A stretch of DNA of 64,000 bases. Origin: Ehretia macrophylla (taxonomy: Eukaryota > Streptophyta > Magnoliopsida > Boraginales > Ehretiaceae). The notes beneath the pieces are model-generated. The model was given only the letters and a program-made list of their open reading frames with translations, did no database searches and was not told the origin of the DNA. Position numbers and translations under genes: made by a program. Of the stretch, positions 1 to 12,625 are shown piece by piece (positions within the stretch are counted from its first letter, which is position 1; the number at the start of each line of letters is the position of its first letter). The stretch covers positions 36,604,735 through 36,668,734 of the forward strand of contig CM075781.1 of the NCBI GenBank assembly GCA_037974665.1, in the 5' to 3' direction.

Positions 1-1650
1 ATAAGTATAAGACATGATATATGGGTGATGAAATAGGGTGATATCTAATAATATTGCATATTAACAAAATTTGTAAATACAATTTGACGTGCAAGAAAAT
101 AATATATATTCAGTATGTTAAATTCTGCACTTAAATTTTTTAAATAATTTTGTTTCCATCTTGTGATTCTTGATATGGTTCCAAGTACAAATTTCTTTAT
201 TGAAAAATCGCATTAATTTAATAGGGAAAAATTATTAGAGAAATAAAGTGGCGTAAGCATGACATCAAAATGGTGTTGAACATCTTACCCCAAGCTTTCA
301 ATGTATTCTTATTCTTTTTGAATTACTATTCAATAAATTCACACTAATATCAATATCTTATACAAAATATATAAAATTCATTTTCTCTCTTACAAGTTGA
401 ACTGATGTCATTCCGTCATAATAAAAGAGTTTTTCCTCCTTTCCTTTGTTTTCTTGGCAATCTGATTTTTATTTTATCTTTCCGCTTTGTTGGCAGTGTA
501 GGGTGGCGGCTCAGATTGAAGGACAACAATTATCACTATTTTAATCTGAAATCTGACGTGTTGTACTTTTTTTTTTAAAAGAAAAAAAAATCTGAAATGG
601 ACGTGTGATGTAAGTGATTGCCAATGACCCTAAGGGCATCTTCAACAAAACTTTATAATGTAATAATTATAATTGTTTAGTAAAAGTAAAATATTTTGAA
701 GAAAAAATACAATATCAATGGTTAATATAAAACTCAAAATTCAATTTTTTGTACCAAATTTAACATATTTGAACAAAAATAGAGCCTTAAAAAAAAGACA
801 AAAAAATTTAGAACCCACATGAGTCTCTTTCAAATCAAATTTGACCACATGATCTTTTTAACAAATTAAATTTGACATCTGATTGACAACTTTAACAAAA
901 AAAAAAAAGTTGACAACTTCAACAAAAAGTATTTTGGCTGAATAAAAAAATAGCAGGGGTTGCGGGTCCCATCATAGATCTTTAAATTTAAAGCTCCTCA
1001 CTGGGGATGAATTTTTTTAGAACCCTTAAAAATCACATGGGACTTTAAACAACAAAGGGGCTCTAAATTTATTTTTAAAGCCCTTCAATTTAGAGTATCC
1101 ATTGAGGATGGCCTAACGCATAATCCAAGTGATATCAGCGCGCTGACATCACCACCCAACAGCAACATCGGCCAATTAATGCCAGCCTCATCAGACTGAA
1201 AAAGAACAAAATTAATGCCAGCCTCGTGAATGTGAAACAATTACACATTAAAGAAATAAACGAATTTTAAAAAGAAAAGGGAGCAAGCTTCGGGTAATGT
1301 TATTGAAAAAATCCAAAAGGAAATGAGCAAAAATCAAAGTGCAAAATAATTAGGCACAAAAATATTGATAAAATATTTTTGTTTATGGAATGATCTCACT
1401 ATGTAAAATCTCCTATATATGAAGTAATCTTTGGTTGATGGACTGTGTATTTTTATAAATTTTACTATAGACGCTCTAAAACGAAAAAAAAAAATCATTT
1501 TACACTTCCAGTCTCTCTCACTCGTGTTATAGAAAATAAAGAATAAATAAAGCCTACGGAGGAAAATTAAAGAAAATAAAAAGAGAGGAAAATATATATC
1601 ATAAAGAAAATTAGAGTAATTAAGTTTCCCTTTTGGATAGTGCAAAAAAG
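1..1650. repeat. Flanking block, copy 1 of a long direct duplication
   Basis: This AT-rich non-coding block is collinear with 42785-45095. Matching landmarks include the words around 13-50 and 42795-42830, the phrase agtgatat(c/t)agcgcgctgacatc near 1128 and 43450, and gggagcaagctt near 1280 and 44724. The copies differ by scattered substitutions and by two large indels: a MITE in this copy at 634-1113, and a 1.1-kb insertion in the other copy. Similarity fades at about 1650 and about 45095. I see no coding potential. The short reading frames are not conserved between the copies. With the transposons removed, the two copies lie only a few kilobases apart, so this reads as an old tandem duplication. 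Confidence 0.85.
634..1113. mobile_element. MITE (PIF/Harbinger Tourist-like), 480 bp
   Basis: The ends are imperfect terminal inverted repeats: the left end reads GGGCATCTTCAAC and the right end, inverted, reads GGCCATCCTCAAT. The element is flanked by the 3-bp target duplication TAA (631-633 and 1114-1116). The second copy of the flanking block at 43431-43445 has a single TAA at this point and no element, so an empty site is visible. A 3-bp TWA-type duplication and GGGC-type ends are typical of PIF/Harbinger MITEs. The interior is AT-rich and has no reading frame. Confidence 0.85.
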
Positions 1651-2385
1651 AATGATAATTTATTTTTAGGCACAATCGTGAAAATAATTTTGAAGCTTAG
1701 TCTACAGATTCCTTGGTATAGTTTCCTTCATAACATAATTTTGAAGCTTAGTCTCAATTATTATCCTACTCACAGTCTTTCACAGTATGGAACGCTATTT
1801 AAGTTTCTCTTAATGTTTCAAAAACACTATTAGTTTCTTACAAAACTTCAAATTTGCATTCCTCTAACGCTTGATTAACATATTGTAGCCACCCAAACAA
1901 ATCTCAATTTTTGCTAGGCGAAAAGTGAGAAGCTCATTTTCCCATCAAACCGTGTAGCTTCGAATGTTTGCAAAATACCTGTTGTAACAGCATCAAATAG
2001 CAACCAAATTGTGAAAACACAAGTGAGAATTTGGAAAAGCTCCCTTTTAGTAGATTGAAAGTTTTTACCATAGACACTAGACAACAACAAGAAGTAATCT
2101 TTCTATTTTCTTTACTTTTTCATCTCGGCTGGTGTTATCGTCGAAGCAGTTTTATTAGCCATTTTTTCTTGACAAGGCTATACTACAATATTTTAGCTCT
2201 TTTTCAATGTTCAATAAAAATAAACAAATCTTTGTCGAAGCTAAAGCTAAAAACACCTTATTTTGTTTCGTTCCCGTTCTTCATTTACTTATTCTCGAAT
2301 CCAAGGAGGGCTTCTCATATTTAGAATCTTTCTGTGGTGTGCTCTGTTTACTACTCTTTCGTACTTTCTTCTTTTTACCACGTGA
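1650..2385. other. Non-coding flanking DNA
   Basis: I find no supported gene here. The short frames in this stretch show no recognisable domain. The only structure I see is a perfect 20-bp direct repeat (1684-1703 and 1735-1754, beginning ATAATTTTGAAGC), two units 51 bp apart. Confidence 0.6.
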
Positions 2386-2556
2386 TAGCTCAGCAAGCAT
2401 GAACGAGCACAGAGAAGGAAAGGCCCCTAACCGGAATGAGCAACGATGAAATGACAAGATGAGGTGCCCCAGGCATCCCCATGGGGTCGAAGGTTTTGGG
2501 CTTGTAGCTTTCCCTTATCCTATCTTCGTCGGGCGGTGCTTGTGTAGGGGGTCCGC
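2386..2556. other. Locally GC-rich patch before the solo LTR
   Basis: About 170 bp are clearly richer in G and C than the surroundings and resemble the organelle-like DNA at the right end of the window. I cannot assign a gene. It could be a small organellar insertion, but I only see the composition. Confidence 0.35.
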
Positions 2557-3730
2557 TGTTGGGAAACATACATGATAATTAAAATTTTTAATTACGCAGC
2601 TGTCATGATCCCATTTTCCTAATTAATGTAATAGTCTCTGATATCGTATTAATGAAATAGGAAGGATTATATTCAACTTACTTAGACTTCAAAATCTGGG
2701 ATCGTGATGCCATGCACGGCTTAAGAAGATCACTCCTCTTAGTCCGCTAAGGCACAATATACTGGTTCAAGCTCTAACTTCCATGAACTAAACATCCAGG
2801 TTGCTAATTATCATAGTTATTTCATCCATTGATAACCTAATTCTAAGGAAATGCATTAAACAACTTCATCACTAATAATTAATATTACAACCATCGGATA
2901 TATATAGACAAGACCTAAATCCTTCAAATTACATCATATAGATTTATCTACTACATTTAGGCCTCAAGAGAACAATAACTAACTATTTACAACCTATATA
3001 TTTAAAAGAATAATTACAATCCTACAAGTATTCCAATTTAAATCACACAATAACATAACATAAGAGAGTACATCATAACATCACGTAGGATCACAAAAGG
3101 CAGAAGATCCAACTCAACAAGGAACTGGAGCTTTCCATCCCATGGCAGGCTTAACTATACCTGAAATAGTAAAGAAAGAGGAATGAGCTACACTAGCTCA
3201 GCGAGGGTTAATGGTCACGGGTGGTTTTCGTAAACATTTTCTATTTAGGAAGCCCTTTTGGAAAACATGTTATGCATGAGTTTCAATTAAGTACAAGAAT
3301 CCATGAACAAACGGTAACAATTAACCCAACTCCCAGGGCAAAAGCTCATACGGGAGGTTATCACATAATATCAAAATGATACAGTTGTTCTTGCAGTTGC
3401 TGTAGTCGGCCAGCCTTGAATCAATCTTCATCAATACCCCAAACCCCTAGGTGATATCCGGATATCCACCGGGGACCATGGTAGTCAAATCCGACTAGTA
3501 GCCCGATGCTACCAAGGAGAAAAGAACGCTACCATGCCCATGATTGTGGTTGCAACCGATCGCGCCCGTAGTGGTTAACATTTTAACCATAACATAAATA
3601 ATAACATAGAGGGGAGGCAACAAAGTAGATTGCTCTAACCCGTATAACAAACAAGCATATCAAGATATTCACATGTATAGATATTCGTAATACTTCTAGC
3701 AACTAGCATACTAAACAAACACGGAATCAT

Positions 3731-6195
3731 TGTGAAACCCCACTTTTCTGCTTTAACTTGATTTACGTGTTTTATCTCGTTTTGCGTGCATATGACCTAT
3801 TTTTGTGCTATAGGACTTAGAATGTGGTAATTTTGATATCAATACTCCTAGAACATGCTAAATGTGCATTCATGAAATTTTCATAAAAAAACGAAGTCAG
3901 AAATTTTATCGTCGATTTTTAGTGAATAGTATTTTCGAAACACGTCCGCTAAAATTTTGAAACTGGTCTTTTAACCCTTCTAGACCTAGACCACGGACTT
4001 TAATAGACCTGTGTTTGATTAAAACGGTTTTAAAATCGGCTTAAGAATTTATTAGGGTTTTTACACTGACTTTTGTGAAAATCGAGTTTTAAGCCGACTC
4101 GGGTGAAAGTGTTTGATTGTAAAACTTCTTATCACCTAAAAATAACCTACTTGAGCTAGCTTGGGTGTTGAATAATTGTTTTGAACTTTGGTGATCAAGA
4201 AAATGCATTTAAAGTCAAGAAAACACAAAAAAATGCTAAGTTTCAACTTTGACTTTCATTTAAATGGTTGACCAACAAGCTTATATCACCAACACACACT
4301 CACAAAGCACAAAAACACCCCAAAAACACACACAAAACCGTGGCTCCTTGGAGGAGAAAGATGAAGGCATTTTCAAACCATTTTTCTCATAGATTTTGCA
4401 TTTCAAAGCCGAATTGAGTGATTCAAAGCTTGCAATTGATTGTTGGGCATCCATTCTACCCATTTTTAGCCTTAGTTTGCATCAAAGGTGAGAGAAAAAT
4501 TCTAGATCTCAAAAGTTGTCTTTTGCATTTTTGTGTATAAATGAAAATTGAACCTTTAGAATTCTAATATGATGTTAGATTATTGCTCCTTGCATGCTAG
4601 GGATCATTTAGCTGTAATACTACGAGTTTTTATCGGTTGTAGCATAATTTTTTTTTTCCGGGTATTTAAATTTGATTAAATTGTTCAATGTTGATTAAAT
4701 TGAGTTGTGTTGATCGGAATCGATTGCCGTCGATTTCTAAATGTTTGATAATTATGTGGTAGCGCCGTTGTAATGCCAAATTTTCGATTATGATGTTTGG
4801 GTGAAAATTCGGAAAATTCAGCCTTGACACCTTAGGGTTTTAGGGTTATCGGGCATGATTTGGAGGTGTTATGGTGGTTTTTCGACGGGGCTAATGTAGT
4901 TGGTTGAATGGGTGGGTGTTTGAAACTGATTTGGAGTTGTTTGGATTAGTAGAATGTAAGATATGATTAATTGAAGTTTAGGTTATCTTTCTTTAAAATG
5001 TTAGATTGAGCCTTAGATGATTGGTTGTGGGTTGAGTGATTGAATTGTGAGTTGTTGACGGGTAAATTAGGGTTCGATTGTGTGTGTAATGCATGTTCGG
5101 TTGGATGGCCTACTTTGTCATCTAACTTAGTTATTTGTTGTTAAATTGTTTATTGATGTTATTATGATGATAATATGATTATTGATGATGATAATATGTT
5201 TATTGATGATGATTGATGATTATTGATTGATGATTGATGCCGGGAGATAAACAGTTCTTCTAGACTGTCCTCCTGTGAATGATTGATGTTTATTATTATT
5301 GCTGGGTCTCTGGTATGTGTGTGCCACCTCTCGGGCAGCATTGGGCTGTCGGGTTGATAACGGTATGACTATCAGAGATTGCCTCCAGCTCGCATGATGG
5401 AGGTGTCATGGAGGGCAAGGTTATTGGGGGTACCCCGGGTGCGTGAGTAATGGGGAGTTACAAGAAGAATGGTTGAGATCGTGATGGCGTTTGGAGCTAC
5501 ACCAACTAGAGAGAGTATCCTTTATTGAATGGTCATATAGTTATGTGATGATAGTATTATTGATGTTATTGTGTGTTTACTGACTCAAAGGATTATTCCA
5601 AGGAGTTTAGTAGACCTTGCTCGAGATCTATCGGATCCTCACTGGGCTTATTTTATATAAGCTCACTCTCTATTATTGCATGCATACAGGTGTACTTTTG
5701 CAAGATTACGGGTACGTGCCTCCTGAAGAGGAAAATGTGCCTTACGTGGATGAGTCCTATGTTCCAGAGTCTTATCCGTGATGTCGTACATGTTTTATTA
5801 TCTTGTAAATTAACTTAGTAGACTTTTATCTGCTTTGTAGTTTATAATGTATAAGATGTTGATAAATTAATGAATTAGTTGATGTTGTCTTAGTAGCCTT
5901 TCTTTTGTTTATGTTTAGGTTGTTAGGTTGGTATCAACATATTTTGAAATGTATATTAAGGTTTATGTATTATGTTGGAACGGAGGCGTATAACGAGAAA
6001 TGATTATTGTACAATATGGTTATGATGTATGTTGTATTTTATTGAGGAGTTGTTTGTTGTACGGTTTGTGGAGTTGATGTATGCTGTTCTATTGAGGTTG
6101 GTTTAGAGCCTCGGTGTCCTATTTACTGTCGTTATACTGCCAAAATTCTGTTGCGTCCTGATTGATTATAGGAGGGGTCGAGTTGGGGCGTGACA
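3731..6195 (+). repeat. LARD-1 5' LTR
   Basis: The LTR starts TGTGAAACCCCAC and ends GGGGCGTGACA. It contains a GAT/TAT-rich low-complexity stretch at about 5150-5245. The 60- and 81-codon frames in it (4281-4463 minus, 5573-5818 plus) are repeated in the 3' LTR only because the LTRs are nearly identical. They match no family I recognise. Confidence 0.95.
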
Positions 6196-6201
6196 TTTAA
6201 G

Positions 6202-6213
6202 TGGTATCAGAGC
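6202..6213 (+). promoter_or_regulatory. LARD-1 primer-binding site (initiator-Met tRNA)
   Basis: TGGTATCAGAGC is the standard plant initiator-Met tRNA PBS. It lies 6 bases downstream of the 5' LTR end and would prime minus-strand DNA synthesis. Confidence 0.95.
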
Positions 6214-6284
6214 TTGATTAGCTATCAGCCGGGGTATCTTCGGAATGTGGGTAGTGGTCTAAGCATGCAAGTATGTATTAAGTG

Positions 6285-6810
6285 AAAGAAAAGTGAAACA
6301 TATGTTAATATGTTTATGTGATTAATTTACTTATGTGTTTAACTTTCTATGTGACCAGTATGCCTTGTGTGTTAAGTGAACTAATGTGGTCAATATGTTT
6401 TATGTGATAACGTGCTATACGTACTCAATGTGTTGTAATTAATGTGCATTATGTGATTAATGTGTATTATGTGACAATTGTGTTTTATGTGATTTTGTGC
6501 CTTGTGTGAAGTTAGTTGTTTATGTGCTTTTAATTGTTTATAACTAGCTTATGTGAAACAACGTGCTTTAGGTGCTCAATGTACTTTAAGTGACCAATGT
6601 GAGTTACGTGATCAATTTGTCTTATGTAAAGTTTGTTGCTTATGTGACTTTAATTGTTTATAACTTACTTCTGTGATATAACCTGTTTATATGATGTTGA
6701 CTTCTTATATGTTGAATTGTGTGTTATGTGATAATGTTGCATTGTATGATAATTGCGCATTACGTTGTACTTGTCTTTCATATGATATAGTTGCATACAT
6801 GTTTTAACTC
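6285..6810 (+). repeat. TATGTG-rich degenerate array in the LARD-1 leader
   Basis: Eleven copies of (T/C)TATGTG occur between about 6313 and 6730, mostly in a looser pattern like TTATGTGATTAATGTG with 15-30 bases between copies. There is no open frame. Elements B and D have the same hexamer-rich stretch just inside their PBS (minus strand), so it appears to be a family character and not chance low complexity. Its function is unknown. A packaging or dimerisation signal is one possibility. Confidence 0.7.
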
Positions 6811-8940
6811 GTGAGTAACCTTTTAATGTCTAGGGTGGTTGTAAGAGCTTTCGGAAATAGAGGTAGGCCATGATTTGAATTATTATTATTCTAGAAGTTT
6901 ATCAGTTAGATTTTAATTGTTATGTTTATGGATTTTAGTTTCGGCTTAGTGGATTGATCTTGATGTTCCTTTAGCAAGAATGAAGTTGTTCGAGGAAATA
7001 GCAATGTATCTTGATGATTATAATTACTTTTGTTGCCATGTTTAACTTGTTATTATTTGGAGATGAATCATAAGTTGAGGTTTACGTGAGGTTATCATTG
7101 GACACTTTTGGAGTCTCAACTCATACTATACTTCCTTGAGGTTATTTTAGAATGAATTTATTTGAGGAATTAGTGATGTATATTTGTGAATGGAATGAAC
7201 TGTGGTATAACATGTGAATATGTCTACTATTTGGGATTGCTATATTATTAAAGGGTATTTTGGAGTTTTGATCTTTAAACTTTGGAGACAATTGGAGTGA
7301 TTCCTGACTAAAGTTACTTTTATTCGAGGATGTAATTGTTAGGAGATAGAATTATTTGAGGAAATAAGAATGCATTTTGGTGACTGAACATTTACTTGCC
7401 TACATCAAGCTTTTGAGTTCTAGGTGGTATGACTTTTTAAATTGTTGATTGGGGATTCTCTTGTGTTATAATAGGTTAGCATGAATCTGTATTGTGTTAT
7501 CAGATTTTGGAGTCTTCATTAGTTAATCTTGTTGGGTAATCAGTGATTTATCTTGTTTAGTGATTGGTCTGGTACGGAATGTAAAATTTTGGAGTGATTT
7601 ATCTTGTTTGGTGATTGTTATGACTCCTTAAGATTCTCTAGATCTCCTTAGTGTCTTGTTTTGGAGGAAGATAGATTGTAGGATTTGACTTGTTGGTGTT
7701 TAAATGTGTAGGTGGGACACCCTTCTTGTACTTCATAATTCTATCAGTCTTATTATTATCTTTTACTATATTCTCACTTATTTGAGAGAGAGTTACACTT
7801 TTCTAGCCTATCAATTGTTTCTTGAAAGTTTGCTTATTGGATTAATGGATCCTATACTCATTTGACATTGTTTCTATTCTTAACATTTATATTTGTTTCT
7901 TATAGTAATGTCACTTATTGGAGTTAAAGTTTGAGACTTCTATATTTCATTCTATATCTCCAGCCATTGATTTCAATATTTCATTTCATCCTATTATAAT
8001 TCATTTGAAAGTAATTTTTCCTTTGGTATACCATTTTACTTGTTCGAATTCCACTTGTTTGATGTACTCCCTACCTAAGTACGTCATTGATATTCTTGTT
8101 GATCTTTGTTAATCATATTGTTTCATTATTAAATCTTGAGCCATTACTTTGCTTGTAATTGCTCATTTAATATACTCAGCATTGTCCTTTCTTATTTATA
8201 CTTCTTTGGTTATTGCGTGCTGAGATACTTATTATCTTGACACTCATAATTTCTATTGAATTAATCATCTCTTATTTCTTAATTTCATTTCGCCTCAAGT
8301 ACAACTTACTTGTTGGTTCCTTGAACAATCATCGAGAATTGAAATATCTACTTGTTCAGGAATTTTTGTTCAACATACTCAGCATTGTTTTGACTCGCCA
8401 TCATCCTTTGTTCGTACTTATTTAACTGATAGGTGCTGAGACATTTCTTATCTTAGTTATCATGCTTCCTTATTAAAACTATTAGGCTCTTGATTCTCTA
8501 ACCTGTTTGAGCTCTTGTTCACTTGATTGTTGGCTCGAATATGACTTTCCATATTCGTATTTCCTTGTAAATTTCATAAGAGCCATATTCTGACAAATGT
8601 CACTTTTGAGATATTCCCTTGATCAGTAATCATTCATGTTATCGTAAATGAGTTTTTAAACCCTCAGGGTGTTCATAGAGCTCTTTTGTGTAGTAGGGGA
8701 TGATGGATAATTAGTGGTGTCATGCTAAGACTTTGGAGTTGCGATTTCTTTCATATGCAATATGATATTAGGTAGGAGAGAATTATGAATTGAAGATTGT
8801 CTTGGAATTATGATAATCAACTTGCAGTCAACAGATGTTGTTCTTTTGAGGTCTTTGGTTAGTTGTCATCCTAAGAGATAAATGAGAGCTAAGAGAAGTA
8901 TTATTAAGTGTAACGATTGATGATTTAATTGTCTATCAAT
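6811..8940 (+). other. LARD-1 coding-free interior
   Basis: These 2.1 kb have no reading frame with retroelement domains. The left part is T/G-rich, with recurring phrases such as GAGGAAATA(A/G)(G/C)AATG near 6984 and 7358. The right part (7740-8560) is strongly pyrimidine-rich. Nothing suggests captured host exons. Confidence 0.7.
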
Positions 8941-8945
8941 TCGAG

Positions 8946-8981
8946 AATTGCGCGGACGCAATTGTTTTAAGGAGGGGAGAA
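8946..8981 (+). promoter_or_regulatory. LARD-1 hairpin and polypurine tract
   Basis: AATTGCG (8946-8952), loop CGGA, CGCAATT (8957-8963) forms a perfect 7-bp hairpin. It is followed by the purine run AAGGAGGGGAGA just before the 3' LTR at 8982. The purine run is the plus-strand primer. The same hairpin-plus-PPT occurs in B (21260-21295) and D (31405-31440). Confidence 0.8.
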
Positions 8982-11446
8982 TGTGAAACCCCACTTTTCT
9001 GCTTTAACTTGATTTACGTGTTTTGTCTCGTTTTGCGTGCATATGACCTATTTTTGTGCTATAGGACTTAGAATGTGGTAATTTTGATATCAATACTCCT
9101 AGAACATGCCAAATGTGCATTCATGAAATTTTCATAAAAAAACGGAGTCAGAAATTTTATCGTCGATTTTTAGTGAATAGTATTTTCGAAACACGTCCGC
9201 TAAAATTTTGAAACTGGTCTTTTAACCCTTCTAGACCTAGACCACGGACTTTAATAGACCTGTGTTTGATTAAAACGGTTTTAAAATCGGTTTAAGAATT
9301 TATTAGGGTTTTTATACCGACTTTTGCGAAAATCGAGTTTTAAGCCGACTTGGGTGAAAGTGTTTGATTGTAAAACTTCTTGTCACCTAAAAATAACCTA
9401 CTTGAGCTAGCTTGGGTGTTGAATAATTGTTTTGAACTTTGGTGATCAAGAAAATGCATTTAAAGTCAAGAAAACACAAAAAAATGCTAAGTTTCAACTT
9501 TGACTTTCATTTAAATGGTTGACCAACAAGCTTATATCACCAACACACACTCACAAAGCACAAAAACACCCCAAAAACACACACAAAACCGTGGCTCCTT
9601 GGAGGAGAAAGATAAAGGCATTTTCAAACCATTTTTCTCATAGATTTTGCATTTCAAAGCCGAATTGAGTGATTCAAAGCTTGCAATTGATTGTTGGGCA
9701 TCCATTCTACCCATTTTTAGCCTTAGTTTGCATCAAAGGTGAGAGAAAAATTCTAGATCTCAAAAGTTGTCTTTTGCATTTTTGTGTATAAATGAAAATT
9801 GAACCTTTAGAATTCTAATATGATGTTAGATTATTGCTCCTTGCATGCTAGGGATCATTTAGCTGTAATACTACGAGTTTTTATCGGTTGTAGCATAATT
9901 TTTATTTTTCGGGTATTTAAATTTGATTAAATTGTTCAATGTTGATTAAATTGAGTTGTGTTGATCGGAATCGATTGCCGTCAATTTCTAAATGTTTGAT
10001 AATTATGTGGTAGCGCCGTTGTAATGCCGAATTTTCGATTATGATGTTTGGGTGAAAATCCAAAAAATTCAGCCTTGACACCTTAGGGTTTTAGGGTTAT
10101 CGGGCATGATTTGGAGGTGTTATGGTGGTTTTCTGAGGGGGCTAATGTAGTTGGTTGAATGGGTGGGTGTTTGAAACTGATTTGGAGTTGTTTGGATTAG
10201 TAGAATGTAAGATATGATTAATTGAAGTTTAGGTTGTCTTTCTTTAAAATGTTAGATTGAGCCTTAGATGATTGGGTGTGGGTTGAGTGATTGAATTGTG
10301 AGTTGTTGACGGGTAAATTAGGGTTCGATTGTGTGTGTAATGCATGTTCGGTTGGATGACCTACTTTGTCATCTAACTTAGTTATTTGTTGTTAAATTGT
10401 TTATTGATGTTATTATGATGATAATATGATTATTGATGATGATAATATGTTTATTGATGATGATTGATGATTATTGATTGATGATTGATGCCGGGAGATA
10501 AACAGTTCTGCTAGACTGTCCTCTTGTGAATGATTGATGTTTATTATTATTGCTGGGTCTCTGGTATGTGTGTGCCACCTCTCGGGCAGCATTGGGTTGT
10601 CGAGTTGATAACGACATGACTATCAGAGATTGCCTCCAGCTCGCATGACGGAGGTGTCATGGAGGGCGAGGTTATTGGGGGTACCCCGGGTGCGTGAGTA
10701 ATTGGGAGTTACAAGAAGAATGGTTGAGATCGTGATGGCGTTTGGAGCTATACCAACTAGAGAGAGTATCATTTATTGAATAGTCATATAGTTATGTGAT
10801 GATAGTATTATTGATGTTATTGTGTGTTTACTGACTCAAAGGATTATTCCAAGGAGTTTAGTAGACCTTGCTCGAGATCTATCGGATCCTCACTGGGCTT
10901 ATTTTATATAAGCTCACTCTCTATTATTGCATGCATACAGGTGTACTTTTGCAAGATTACGGGTACGTGCCTCCTGAAGAGGAAAATATGCCTTACGTGG
11001 ATGAGTCCTATGTTCCAGAGTCTTATTCGTGATGTCGTACATGTTTTATTATCTTGTAAATTAACTTAGTAGACTTTTATCTGCTTTGTAGTTTATAATG
11101 TATAAGATGTTGATAAATTAATGAATTAGTTGATGTTGTCTTAGTAGCCTTTCTTTTGTTTATGTTTAGGTTGTTAGGTTGGTATCAACATATTTTGAAA
11201 TGTATATTAAGGTTTATGTATTATGTTGGAATGGAGACGTATAACGAGAAATGATTATTGTACAATATGGTTATGATGTATGTTGTATTTTATTGAGGAG
11301 TTGTTTGTTGTACGGTTTGTGGAGTTGATGTATGCTGTTCTATTGAGGTTGGTTTAGAGCCTCGGTGTCCTATTTACTGTCGTTATACTGCCAAAATTCC
11401 GTTGCGTCCTGACTGATTATAGAAGGGGTCGAGTTGGGGCGTGACA
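8982..11446 (+). repeat. LARD-1 3' LTR
   Basis: This copy is 2465 bp, the same length as the 5' LTR, with roughly 45-50 single-base differences by eye. It ends GGGGCGTGACA and is followed by the target duplication ATCAT. Confidence 0.95.
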
Positions 11447-11948
11447 ATCATCTTTCATGTATAACATTTATAGTACAAGATTATTCAAGCATGTTCAAGT
11501 TTTCACCTTATGGCTTAGCTTAACAAGTAAGCATGTGAACACCTTGCATTTATAAGCATCCATAGTACCACAATTAATGCTTCTAGATGGTTATTGATCA
11601 TGCTAGACATATGACATCAAGAAAATACAGTAAAACCACAATTAATTTCTACCTTAATAATCTAGGATTCGATACGGTTCTAACGCATCCAGCCGTGCCT
11701 CAATCCGACATCGGTAGCTTCCGAAATCTCTAAAACAAGATCCTTGCAATTTGGTCAACACTTCTGCATTAGCCTAATTTGGAGGTAAATTTGCCTACTT
11801 TTCCAAACTCCAATTAATCTGTTTTTAGTCTAGAATCGAGGCTTATCGAATGTAGATAGTTCTAGAATCAAACGGAATGCAATTCGGAGTTGAAACGAAT
11901 GAGATATGGCCTCCGCAAAATCACTGCGCAGAGTTGTCAAACATCCGA

Positions 11949-12070
11949 GCGTTAGGGCCTTCATCCGGTCGATCGGATGAAGCAGGTAACGCCCGGATCG
12001 AGGCTTTCTACCGGGCATTGTGGCCTCTATCCAGGCGACCGGATAGGGGCTGTAACGCTCAGATAACTGG
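11949..12070 (-). other. Stem-loop cluster in LTR A
   Basis: Three adjacent inverted repeats occur in 120 bp. Stem 1 has GCGTTA (11949) pairing with TAACGC (11987), and inside it CTTCATCCG (11959) with CGGATGAAG (11974). Stem 2 has AACGCCCGG (11988) with CCGGGCATT (12011). Stem 3 has GCCTCTATCC (12023-12032) with GGATAGGGGC (12041-12050). The same arrangement, with changed pairs, lies in the 5' LTR of B at 24954-25052. The element reads on the minus strand, so the transcript would carry the complement. The overlapping frames at 11830-12329 are by-products of this GC-rich patch. Confidence 0.75.
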
Positions 12071-12479
12071 ACAGGAAACACCCAAATCCTACCCAAACCA
12101 TCCAAACTACAACCCATCTACCTATCTACCTTCAAACAAGTTCAAAATGGCTATTAAACATCATACAAGGGTTCTAACTCAACCAAAACCACCCTATATC
12201 AACTACCAACAACACCCAATAATTCATGTTCAAGCTCCACAACATCAATACCCTCAACAACTCAATACACCTCTTAACAAGTTCAAATATACATATATAA
12301 CCACATGTAAGCACCCAATCAAGTTCTAAACACAAGTATAATCATAGACCATGCTTAATATATCTTGAAAATCATTTGAAAAACAACCCTCACTTCAAGG
12401 ATGCAAGAAAATGCTAGAGTAGTGTAGTTGAAGGCAAGAGAAAGCTCATGAGTGGCTTGAAATGGCTGAAATCAACTTT

Positions 12480-12625
12480 CTTTCTTCCTCTTTCTTTTTC
12501 TTCCTCTTTCTTTTTCTCTTCTTCCCCTCTCTCTCTCTTAGGCGTGTGTGGGTGTGTGTTTTGTGTGTGTGTGCAGGATTTTAGTGTGTGTTGAGTGTGT
12601 TTTGAGTGGGAGAGAATAGTACAAA
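12480..12625. repeat. CT-rich and GT-rich tracts in LTR A
   Basis: A CTTTCTTCCTCTTT-type pyrimidine tract is followed by an interrupted (GT)n tract. Both recur at the matching place in the two LTRs of B (20520-20800 and 25460-25750). Confidence 0.85.

Larger units (their letters stand above)
3731..11446 (+). mobile_element. LARD-1: complete non-autonomous long-LTR retrotransposon
   Basis: Two LTRs of equal length (2465 bp each, about 2% different by eye) bound a 2786-bp interior. The 5-bp target duplication ATCAT is perfect (3726-3730 and 11447-11451). An initiator-Met primer-binding site lies 6 bases inside the 5' LTR and a polypurine tract abuts the 3' LTR. The interior has no gag, protease, integrase or RT frame, so the element must be mobilised in trans. 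Long LTRs with a coding-free interior define a large retrotransposon derivative (LARD). The PBS, the LTR end GGGGCGTGACA and the purine tract resemble Tekay/Del-type Ty3-gypsy elements, which I infer to be the protein donors. Confidence 0.95.

Noticed and set aside
4826-4852. TTAGGGTTTTAGGGTTA in the LARD-1 LTR as an interstitial telomere repeat.
   Set aside because: There are only two imperfect units, and they are also present in the other LTR (10082-10101). It is part of the LTR sequence.
5573-11069. 81-codon frames at 5573-5818 and 10824-11069, and 60-codon frames at 4281-4463 and 9532-9714, nearly identical pairs that look conserved.
   Set aside because: They lie at equivalent positions of two nearly identical LTRs, so the likeness comes from recent LTR copying and not from selection. 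No domain is recognisable.
11830-12329. Overlapping 95- and 150-codon frames on opposite strands.
   Set aside because: They are open because of the GC-rich stem-loop cluster. The matching part of element B does not keep the frames.
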